Positions 55,257 to 64,000 of a DNA stretch of 64,000 bases are shown here, one piece after another. The notes below the pieces were generated by a model. It was given only the letters and a program-made list of their open reading frames with translations, searched no databases and was not told the origin of the DNA. Each line of letters opens with the position of its first letter. The stretch's first letter is position 1. Both the position numbers and the translations under genes were made by a program. This DNA is from Echinarachnius parma (Eukaryota; Echinodermata; Echinoidea; Clypeasteroida; Echinarachniidae). The stretch covers positions 1 to 64,000 of the forward strand of contig JBAMJV010002098.1 in assembly GCA_037951105.1 (NCBI GenBank). Reading direction: 5' to 3'.

Positions 55257-55940
55257 GTAAGAATATCTGACTTTATTTGGACATAATTTGACAATTTATG
55301 AATCTTGAATTGATGAGTGTTTTGTGAGGATGTTAATAATGGTACAGATGCGTGATAATGAATTTTTAATGAGCAGAAAATCGGCTGTGACTCTGTGAGT
55401 GTGATCGTATTTTTGTGAAATTGTGTCGGTGAATGTGATTGATGAATGTGATCTTGCATAGACTTAATAGTGCAGTGCCAGTGTATTGTGAAGGTCGAAA
55501 TTGTGCAAATTGTATACTGAGTATGTGAATATAATGTGCCCGGATTCCTTGGTTCTGACAAATTTATAAATGAAATTTAGATTATTGATTATATTTTCCA
55601 TGTTCTTCAAATAATGCAGATGCTATTTCAAATGAATTAAGTACAAAACAATGCCTACATTGGGCTAAAAACTTCAGCCCAAAATTATTTGATGTGTGAT
55701 TAAATGAAATGTGAGTATTAAGACGAGTATGGTTGAGTAACCCAAATTCAAATACACTTCGAAGTCACCCTCCGACAGTTTTACTTTAGACTAAAAATCG
55801 TACAAATTTCCTAAAACGTTGCTCACACATTGAGAAAATAGTGCAGATTCCAATGCGATGATCAAATTTGTGATTTGTATCTTATATATTTTGAGATATC
55901 GTCTTCGAACACACATTTTCTGCTGCACGAGAATCAGAAT

Positions 55941-58199
55941 GCTTTTTTTTTTTTTTTACCGGCACCCCTCGGCCTCACCTCTCATTGTCATTGACAATAC
56001 AAAGTTTCTTGTGTGATGTTGGCATTTCAAAAATCGACTGCCGATGTGTAGTACAAAATTAGAAGGGTGCTTCTGTCTGATTACTGTTGGGAGCTTGGAC
56101 TTGGTGACTTGGTGGTGAATGTTTGTGCACGAATCATGTTAATTTTCATTTTGTCAATCATGATTTATAATGATGCAACAAGAAAAGTGGTCTGTTTTTT
56201 ATTGATTCAAAATTCGTTGGTTTGTTAGCAAAGGCCATAATATTATACAAATGTACTTATACTTAATTTGCACTGGCATAATAATTTTAAAGCCTTTACC
56301 AAATTATTTGATTCCCTTTTTGTTTTAAAGACATCGTCTGAAAATTTGTATTTTTTTATATTTTCCCTTTAGGGCAATTCCATAAATATGTCAACCAGTA
56401 GGCCAAAATTTCAAAATCATCATATTGGTCCAAATGATACATCAATTTGAAGGTAATAATGTGAACTGTCAAAAACCATTCATTAAAACAAAAATTGATC
56501 AAGGTCAAGGTCATGAGACCCTTCCAAATCAAGGCATACTGAAATTGCTGATTTGTCTTTGCTGTAACATACCATTTGATCTTTTTATCTATTTCAATTA
56601 AAATAGACTGAATAATAAATTGACCATGATAGATGTACACAGTATAACTTTCTGAATCCATTACCACACATAAATTAGAAAAATACTCTTTTAATTACGA
56701 TTTGTAGCTAATTAATATCGGGACTATTTTTGTCATGTACGTCCGACACGGAAAAACACTTATTTTTAATTTCACGAAAAGACAAAGAACCCAATAAAGG
56801 GCAGGATGTCAATGCAAAGCAAGTTCTAACCCCTCTACACAGAGAGTAAAAAAAAAAATTCCAATCATCACTAATTAAGGAAAAAATGGGTGGTCGGACG
56901 TACACTTTTTGAGTACGTCCGACCATGTACGTCCGACACGGCATTGAAATGAATAGGTTTTTGCCAGCCTAAAAAAAATAAATTCACACTGTATCCTATT
57001 TGTATGATTAAAGAGTGTATTCAAATGTAATATCTCTTAATTACTTGGTGATTCATATCCCTAATTCTAACGAATCATCATAATATGGCTGGACATTCCA
57101 TAGTCACATTTTTGTATGGGTATTTACATACTAATACTACACACTATCATGCTGTCATTAAAACATTTATCATAAAAACATACTTTAGATGGACCATGTT
57201 GTATAATTATTATTTAATTTTGACTCACTTAGGCCATTTAACAATTTTCTTAGTAGGAAAGAACAACAAACATGCATTTTGTGATGAAAAATCAACCCTA
57301 AACTTCAAATTTACATTATAAATCTAGTTCATGTAGTCCCATCAGTGCATATTCATGTTAGTGAAGATTAATTGTGTTTTTATTTGTATTATACTGCCAC
57401 AATCTAATGGTACAGTGATAACATGTTTATATCTACCATTTAAGATAACATTTGTTACTAAAAATGACTTAAAGTGTCTATTTACAGCAAATATTTCAGC
57501 AGCAAGTAGATTTGCATTGGTATAACACATGTACGTCCGACACGGCAGTCTTGTACGTCCGACATTGTACGTCCGACACGAAAATAAAACGTAAATATTC
57601 CATGCTTCAAAGGGAAAATATTAATTTTTTTTTTATATTTCCCATCATTTCAATTCTTAGTCAAATGGTAATAGATGATTTGGCCCCCAAAAACAATAAA
57701 CTTCACAGAGTTTTCCAGTTGAAATCCTCTTGTCAGAAAAATCATTTTCTCTGCGTACGTCCGACCATGCAGTGTTTTTTGATTGGTACAAGGTCATTAT
57801 GGTGGTAAAATCTGAATAAGTCATATTATTATTTTCTACTCATCATAAGCAATCTATTGATCACATAAAATCTTATGATTTACATTTACTTCTCCTTTAG
57901 TACCTAATTGAAGTGTGTGAAATGTACGTCCGAATTTATGGAATTGCCCTTTATTAAAATAGTCATGTTTAATCTTAATGTATCTTGCCGCCTTTCACAG
58001 TAAACAAATATAATTCATTGCCATGGCATTGGAACTCTGATCTGAACAATATTGCCCCTGAATTCCAAAAGAAGAGCTCCCAATTATGAACTAGCTAAAA
58101 TTAAAAAGAGGTTTGTCAATTGTCATTAGAGTTCAATAAAAACAAATTGTCACACACTAATAATACTTCGCAGGAAGTTGTGTGATGATACAAAATAAC
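55941..58199. repeat. E2F intron 1 duplication, copy A (carries a transposon)
   Basis: Matches 58,374-58,998 nearly base for base (ctcattg-cattgacaatac, gtgcttctgtctgattactg, caggaagttgtgtgatgata) once the insertion at 56,372-57,949 is left out. It also keeps about 50 bp missing from copy B. Confidence 0.93.
56372..57949. mobile_element. Non-autonomous DNA transposon, 1,578 bp, TTTA duplication, repeated GTACGTCCGAC motif
   Basis: The ends GGGCAATTCCATAAAT and ATTTATGGAATTGCCC are a 16-bp perfect inverted repeat. TTTA flanks both (56,368-56,371 and 57,950-57,953), confirmed by the empty site in copy B. GTACGTCCGAC or its complement occurs eight times and a ninth copy lacks the last base. No long frame is present. 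A 4-bp duplication is seen in Sola, Chapaev and other superfamilies; I cannot assign one. Confidence 0.9.
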
Positions 58200-58204
58200 T
58201 TGAT

Positions 58205-58375
58205 GAACCGCTTTACATTTCATCGTCAGTGTGCAAATTGTAGATTTCTTAGAAATATTGTAATGCTACCCTTTTCAACTTTTGAAAATATGATTTTTGC
58301 TGTAATTCAATCTCATTCTATTTCTAAATTATAATATTTTTTCATTTACATCATAATATTTGTTATTGTTAGTGC
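58205..58375 (+). repeat. Displaced copy of one E2F exon-5 array unit
   Basis: Matches 62,283-62,451 (gaaccgcttta-atttcatcgtc through gttattgttagtgc). It starts in exon-like sequence and ends with exon 5's acceptor and first codon. It lies between duplication copies A and B. Confidence 0.9.
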
Positions 58376-58998
58376 TTTTTTTTTCCCCCCAGCACCCCTC
58401 ACCTCTCATTGACATTGACAATACAAAGTTTCTTGTGTGATGTTGGCATTTCAAAAATCGACTGCCGATGTGTAGTACAAAATTAGAAGGGTGCTTCTGT
58501 CTGATTACTGTTGGGAGCTTGGACTTGGTGACTTGGTGGTGAATGTTTGTGCACGAATCATGTTAATTTTCATTTTGTCAATCATGATTTATAATGATGC
58601 AACAAGAAAAGTGGTCTGTTTTTTATTGATTCAAAATTCATTGGTTTGTTAGCAAAGGCCATAATATTATACAAATGTACTTATACTTAATTTGCACTGG
58701 CATAATAATTTTAAAGCCTTTACCAAATTATTTGATTCCCTTTTTGTTTTAAAGACCTGGTCTGAAAATTTGTATTTTTTAATATTTTCCCTTTATTAAA
58801 ATAGTCATGTTATTCATTGCCATGGCATTGGAACTCTGATCTGAACAATATTGCCCCTGAATTCCAAAAGAAGAGCTCCCAATTATGAATTAGCTAAAAT
58901 TAAAAAGAGGTTTGTCAATTGTCATTAGAGTTCAATTAAAACAAATTGTCACACACTAATAATACTTCGCAGGAAGTTGTGTGATGATACAAAATAAC
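58374..58998. repeat. E2F intron 1 duplication, copy B (empty site)
   Basis: 625 bp. At 58,789-58,800 it reads ccctttattaaa, the uninterrupted form of the site split by the transposon in copy A. Confidence 0.93.
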
Positions 58999-59274
58999 AA
59001 TGAATAAAACAAATTCAATAGTGTTATTTTAAATGTTAAAGCAGGAAAACTTGACAAGTTGCCCCCAAAACATTAATTTCGTACATGTTTTTTTTTCTCC
59101 AAATTATTTACGAGCTTCATTTTACTGATGAACTCATCTTACCGTTGTTTCTTTGCAAAAAAACAACTTGGTTGTCCCACTTATAATATGGCTGTTGTTT
59201 CGTTTTCTAAAATTGTTAGTGCTACATTTTACTGATTAACTTAACTTATCATTCTTCTTCACGCTTCTTTGCAG

Positions 59275-60150
59275 AAAACAAACCCAGCTTTGAATGAACC
59301 CTGATTGTCCCACTCGTAGTATGGCAGAGTTAGCATCCACCATGTCTAGTTTCCTCCTACCGAGCAACTTCCAGCCCTTGGACCAGGACAGTGAGAGCGA
59401 TAGCGAATCAAGTCTCATCGAGAGCGGGTACAAGATCCCCTTCTCATCACTGAGCCCTAGGACCATCTCCAGCTCGAGCGGCAGCAGTCCGAACGTTGAC
59501 GTTGAGTCGTGCAGCCCGAATGTGACAGTTGAGTACTTGCCACAGTCGCATGACTGCTCGCTAAAGACAAACACGAGCGCCTGGGACCCCGAGTCCTCAG
59601 ATCTAACGATAGACTCGGGTTATAATCCAGATGGGTCATCAACGACAAGTGAACTTGGTTCCAGCGGAGCGTTTTCATCCCTGGAAAACAGCGGTTATGG
59701 TGTAAATATTTCCTTGCAAAACTCTGGTAATGAGAGCTCATTCAATAGAACTTCAGAACACAACAATTCTACCTTGAACTCCTTCAATTCAAGGAGTAAG
59801 CAGCAGGGTACATTACAACCAGTCACACCAACAAAACCAACAGGGAGGGACCCACAGATCGACCCGCTCACGCCAACAGCCAACCTCAAAATGCTGCTGA
59901 GTGCAGTCAGTCCCGAGATCAGGAACATGGAGAAGAAGAAGAAAGCGCGTTTATTTAATGCGATGGTGGAAGCGGCCACGGGACCGCCACACTCGGGACA
60001 AAAGGCGAGGCAGCCCGATGTGAGGCATGTGTCATCGTGCGGCATCGACACGGTGACCATTGAGCTCTCGGCGGACGAGAACGGAGTGGAGGGGGATGAC
60101 GGAGAGAAGAACAACAGGAAATCAAAGTCCCTGGGTCTTCTCTGCCATAA
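59275..60150 (+). CDS. E2F7/8 exon 2 (first coding exon)
   Basis: Acceptor tctttgcag, donor gtaagt. Coding from 59,294; N-terminal Ser/Asp-rich region to SLGLLCHK. The upstream part of the exon has an in-frame stop, so it is 5' UTR. Confidence 0.92.
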
Positions 60151-62694
60151 GTAAGTAATTGTTAGAAAGTTTTACCTGGTGACCCATTCGGGCAAGTAGA
60201 ATACAGATCATATTGTGCCTACTCAAAACAAAAATTAGGTGTCCGCAAAGGCGCAAACAAAGAAAAACATGTGCATGTATGCTACCTTTTTGCTCATACA
60301 GGCAGTTAAAATTGTATTATCCTACTATGAACAGTGCATATCTGAGCTTTTGGTAAGATGTGAATTTGAACTTTTCAAACATCCAACTGCAATGTATACA
60401 ATTATTTAAGCTGCTGTATTTTTTCTACCATTGGTCAGTCTTGAACAAGTCCTTACCAAATACATGTAAAGTTGAATAATAAGCCCCTTGATTGTCATGC
60501 AATGTTTAAAAGTGGTAATTTATTCTACCGTTTATTTGTTTTTGTAAAGTAGAGACAAAATAGCAATTTGTCAAACTGTTGTTTACTCTAAGGCTAAGCA
60601 TTTTTTCATTAATTTTTTTTCTCGAGCATACTGTTTTCTGTTTTATAATATCAAATGATGCCTGAAATAATATTATTTTTTTTACATTTCAACATTGCTA
60701 ATGTATCTTTTTCTCTCACTTCTATCCTTCTGCCAGATTCTTGACCAAATATCCTGACTACCCTGAAGATGGAAAGGCAATGGAGATTTCTCTGGACCAG
60801 ATATCAAAAGACCTAAGTAAGTTTTATCTTATGAAGTTATGATTATCATTACATGGGCAATATAAACTTATTGGGTTATCCTTTTCCTTGTTGTTAATCA
60901 TACAAACATCATGGCAGTGGAAAAAATTAATATTAATTTTTGGGGGGCTTCTTTTCAAGCTTTCCTGCATGAAAATAACACTGTAATATTTGTAAATGTA
61001 TCAAACTCTATGCAAATTTCCGGGGCTCTTTTTGGCATTTTGGGGGCGAATTTGCTCCAAGCCCTCGTGTAGTCGTGTATTTTTTTCACTGCATCATGGA
61101 CTGGTACATGTACAAAGGAAATTAAATGTAATTTGGGTTAGATGGCAACTTTCTCGAGGCCCTGTTTTGAAATAATTCCTTACAGATGCCATCAACTCAA
61201 CACGCACAACCAACCATTTTGTAAACTATATTGATGAGTTACGAGTAAGAGTGAAACTTCTCTGCAGTTTTACCTATTGATAAGTTACCGTTATACTTAC
61301 AGCCCATCACCTCCATTGATGGGAAAGATATGAAATGAAAGATAGCCTGCATGCATTAAATTACTGCCCTCTACAATGTTTCCCTGATGATTTAAGCGAG
61401 ATTCATCAAACAACAGCGGGCTACTAACTCAGACTTGACATTGCAATGTTCTGATCATTTTTGTTCTGTCTCATTCATTATGTCAGGTGTGGAGAGGAGG
61501 AGAATCTATGACATTGTCAACGTCCTTGAGAGCGTGGAGATGGTGAGCAGGAGGGCCAAGAATCGTTATCTCTGGCACGGCAGAACGCACCTCAACAAGA
61601 CACTGGCAAAGCTAAAGGTACGGTTATAATATTTTTGATGTGGAAACGCTATCTTTTGAACTACCGGTACTGGAAACACTTCTAACCATAACCACTAACC
61701 AGGCTAAGTCAATTATAGAAATATTTTAATCCACGCTGAAATTCAGTAATACTGAAAAGTATTTGTTATGGCCAAGAATGGTTATCTCTGGCACGGCAGA
61801 ACGCACCTCAACAAGACACTAGCCAAGCTAAAGGTAATTTGTGTGGCTTAAGAACACTTTCCTGAACACACATTATCTAGTATCTTATAACCAAGGATCG
61901 TTATCTCTGGCATGCAGAATGCACTTTAAATTTACACTGGCCACCGACAGTGACAAAGATAAATTGTCGTAGCAGGACTCGCCCATAGCAGTATCGAGTG
62001 CCAACTGCCACCAGAAATTTAATTTAGCCACTAGAAACTCATGTATTGGCAATCAGTAAGCAAGGGTACGAAACAAAATTCTATGGGTCTATTGGATAAG
62101 TAGTTTTAACCACCTTAAGGGAGAGCCCCGACTGTATTTATATTACATCATCAATTTGGAGATTTTGTTTAGAACATTTTTATCAAATGCTAATTCCGCT
62201 TTCAATTTTAATTATTGACATTTATTTCAGTGTCTTGGCCAAAGTCAGAAGTTTGGATAACAGCTCATGTACTGTAAACCCAGAACCGCTTTAGATTTCA
62301 TCGTCAGTGTGCAAATTGTAGACTTCTTGGAAATATTGTAATGCTACCCTTCTCAACTTTTGAAAATATGATTTTTGCTGTAATTCAATCTCGTTCTCAA
62401 TTATAATATTTGTTCATTTACAATTACATAATATTTGTTATTGTTAGTGCCTTGGCCAAAGACAAAAGTTTGGAGAGCAGCTGGCACAAATCCAGAACCG
62501 CTACATCATGGATGATGGGCCCTGTGTGTCGTACGACGAGAACGGCTCACCCCTCTACATCGGTAATGACAGGTCACGGCCTGACATTGCTTATGCTAAG
62601 CGACCGCTCCAAGACCTTAGCAACCTCCCAGCAACCACGATGATGCAGTCACCAACAGAGTTTGAGATGATGAAGAGAGACATTTGGGAGGATG
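59294..62694 (+). CDS. Atypical E2F transcription factor (E2F7/8 class), 5' part, gene runs off the window
   Basis: Known role: E2F7/8 carry two DNA-binding domains, bind TTTSSCGC sites without DP and repress E2F targets and the cell cycle. Seen: exons 59,275-60,150 (coding from 59,294), 60,737-60,816, 61,487-61,617 and 62,448-62,694 with matching phases, 438 codons in the window. The Ser-rich N-terminus holds [20 protein letters not shown] (about residue 188 on), matching E2F7 [21 protein letters not shown]-binding domain 1 spans about residues 279-345: [19 protein letters not shown], then [15 protein letters not shown] with the RRxYD recognition motif at 317-321, and NRYLWHGR. Exon 5 is the linker to the second domain, which is not in the window. 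TGA stands directly before ATG 59,294; a second ATG is at 59,321. I cannot say E2F7 or E2F8; invertebrates usually have one. Confidence 0.93.
60737..60816 (+). CDS. E2F7/8 exon 3
   Basis: 80 nt, phase 2-1: [20 protein letters not shown] followed by QISKDL. Acceptor ttctgccag, donor gtaagt. Confidence 0.93.
61487..61617 (+). CDS. E2F7/8 exon 4, recognition helix
   Basis: 131 nt, phase 1-0: [20 protein letters not shown]... [19 protein letters not shown]. Donor gtacgg. Confidence 0.95.
61770..61930 (+). pseudogene. Downstream copies of the E2F7/8 exon 4 3' end
   Basis: Copy 1 (aagaatggttatctctggcacg to aagctaaag, then gtaatt) ends at 61,833, 216 bp after the real exon end. A worse copy (ggatcgttatctctggca) lies about 120 bp further. 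Both lack acceptors. Confidence 0.9.
62231..62292 (+). pseudogene. Upstream decoy copy of E2F7/8 exon 5
   Basis: After tttatttcag, tgtcttggccaaagtcagaa to cagaaccgct repeats the exon start 217 bp before the intact copy, with a frame-breaking difference and TAA or TAG soon after. Confidence 0.88.
62448..62694 (+). CDS. E2F7/8 exon 5, inter-domain linker
   Basis: 247 nt, phase 0-1: [20 protein letters not shown]... continuing through a poorly conserved linker to DIWEDG. The start matches the region after WHGR in E2F7 (RLGEEQKYEEQMAYLQ). Donor gtgaga. Confidence 0.88.
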
Positions 62695-63080
62695 GTGAGA
62701 AGGATTAAATATTTACTAGAATAAACTTTAGGTCAACAATATGATAAGTTTTTGCACTGGTATGTATCTATTCCCCCATTCAGAGGTGCATTACATGTAT
62801 TATCATCCTGGGTCATTAGGTAAAGGTCACACCAGCACAATCATGCGCACCATCTGAACTCTAAATGGGAGCATAGAGATATGATATGAAAACTTGGATA
62901 ATTAAATGAATATTCCTAGATTGGAATATAAAGACTTAGTACCAGACACATACAGACTGATGATGGATCATGAAGGTAACTGAAAGGTACTGCAGGAAGA
63001 AAAATTATTTTGTAGAAGTCAATATGCAATGATCAACATATTTCAAGACTTTTTGCTACTGAATTTCCTTTTGTTGATAA

Positions 63081-63786
63081 TGGGCCGTATGCATAAAAAC
63101 AAGCAATTGCTTGTAAGCAATTGCTTTAAGCACAAGCAAGAGCTTGTCAAGCAAAAGATCAAGTTCAAGCAATTGCTTGAATTCATATGCACAAGCTTTT
63201 GCTTGTGCTGAAAACTTTTGCTTGCACTGCCTAAGCAATTGCTTACGTGTTGGACAAAGGATCGTTACGGTTGTGCGAACATCGCACTGCAGGACAACAA
63301 CGCTTCGTGCCCGACCTGGCAGCAGTATTTTTGCTTACGCAAATAGGGGGGGACAGCACAGAGCATTAGGGGGGTTTCTGTGCAGATCGATGGACGAAAA
63401 TTGCCGTAAAAAGTCTCAAATAGCAGAAATTTTATTAAATATGAAATCACAACATAACCTCTGGAATAAGGAGCTCGTAATCATCCTGAAACGGTATGAA
63501 AGTTTGATCCTTAAACGCGAATGCCCTGAGTAAGCAAGAGCTCAAGCTGGTCTGGATGTGCTTGAAAAAACGCAAGCAATTGCTTATCAAGACAAGTAAA
63601 AGGTTCGTTTTCTGCATACGGTTTCAAGCAATTGCTTGTTTGGTAAGCAATTGCTTACGAGCAGTAAGCAATTGCTTGTGCTTGTAAGCAAATGCTTTTG
63701 CTTGCAAGCAATTGCTTGTCTTCATGCATACCGATTCAAGCAAAAGGCTAGCACAAGCAATTGCTTGTTTTTATGCATATGGCCCA
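63081..63786. mobile_element. Non-autonomous DNA element packed with AAGCAATTGCTT palindromes
   Basis: The ends GGGCCGTATGCATAAAAAC and GTTTTTATGCATATGGCCC are inverted copies, with AAT outside both, fitting a 3-bp PIF/Harbinger-type duplication. Both flanking zones contain many caagcaattgcttg words. The middle (about 63,280-63,530) is a different, unique sequence with a short open frame (MDENCRKKSQIAEILLNMKS...) of no recognised family. Confidence 0.72.
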
Positions 63787-63887
63787 ATGATAGTCCATCA
63801 AAGATATAGCCTTTATTTTCAATGTGTTATCTTTATCTATCTTACTGTTAAAGTTGTTCAATATATATATTATTTGAGAGTCACAAA

Positions 63888-63990
63888 GGGCCTAAATTTG
63901 CTACCCTGAAGAATCTTCTTCAGAGGCTGAATTCAGGTCATTCAGCCTCTGAAGAAGATTCTGCTAGGATCACAAATTTAGGCCCTATAT
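63888..63990. repeat. Hairpin at window end
   Basis: agaatcttcttcagaggctg pairs with cagcctctgaagaagattct; outer gggcctaaattt pairs with aaatttaggccc. Likely a short MITE; the right flank runs to the window edge. Confidence 0.7.
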
Positions 63991-64000
63991 ATGTATGACT

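Noticed and set aside
54960-59274. E2F gene starting with protein-coding exons upstream of 59,294
   Set aside because: The exon at 59,275 has TGA in frame directly before the ATG, so anything spliced to it from upstream is 5' UTR.
63144-63533. 129-codon frame through the palindrome-rich element
   Set aside because: Half of it translates the repeat words. The core part is noted as curious but there is no start context or homologue that would make it a gene.
1-64000. LTR retrotransposons, retrovirus-like or Polinton-like elements
   Set aside because: No reverse transcriptase, integrase, capsid or polymerase-like frame and no paired long terminal repeats were recognised; the mobile DNA here is MITEs, SINEs and possibly one LINE tail.

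Overview
This is a nuclear window from an animal: spliced genes with GT-AG introns, tRNA-derived SINEs, many short non-autonomous DNA transposons, long homopolymer and microsatellite tracts, and AT-rich non-coding DNA. The repeat style and protein sequences fit a marine invertebrate, probably a deuterostome (echinoderm, hemichordate or lancelet). I cannot fix the species. All three genes I can support are on the + strand. LAYOUT. (1) 1-6.7 kb holds the 3' part of a gene for a single-pass membrane protein: two EGF-like exons, a transmembrane exon and a tyrosine-rich cytoplasmic tail ending at 6672. (2) 6.7-16.2 kb is intergenic and filled with repeats, mainly a degenerate array of a TTAA-flanked element (about 7.44-11.64 kb) and a TA-flanked mariner-like element. 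(3) 16,274-49,816 is a complete TRIP11/GMAP-210 golgin gene. It has 22 coding exons with consistent phases (2,597 codons before the stop), an N-terminal ALPS-like amphipathic segment, a 1,409-codon coiled-coil exon and a C-terminal GRAB (Arf1-binding) domain. (4) 50-55 kb is intergenic with SINEs and MITEs. (5) From about 55 kb to beyond 62,694 lies the 5' part of an atypical E2F gene (E2F7/8 class): a probable non-coding first exon with an E2F consensus site beside it, then four coding exons that include the whole first DNA-binding domain. The second DNA-binding domain must lie beyond the window. GENE ROLES. The three genes are not an operon and I see no functional link. TRIP11 tethers vesicles at the cis-Golgi, E2F7/8 represses cell-cycle genes, and the EGF protein is a surface or adhesion-type protein. 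MAIN DISCOVERY. In both TRIP11 and the E2F gene, fragments of exons, each with an adjoining splice site, are repeated in tandem inside the neighbouring intron. There are eleven such places. Nine have a period of about 163-256 bp, near a nucleosome repeat length; one has a strict 46-bp period and one about 89-108 bp. Acceptor-side copies always lie upstream of the intact exon and donor-side copies always downstream, and the decoys have decayed independently. The most striking case is eight perfectly spaced 46-bp copies of a complete 3' splice site at 21,094-21,416, of which only the last gives an open frame. Other strong signals: a 1,578-bp TTTA-flanked transposon with nine GTACGTCCGA(C) motifs whose empty site survives in a nearby duplicate; two different MITEs at the same position in two tandem copies of one repeat; a relocated unit of the E2F exon array; and a one-base frame break near the TRIP11 C-terminus. 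No LTR or retrovirus-like element, CRISPR array or bona fide tRNA gene was recognised.
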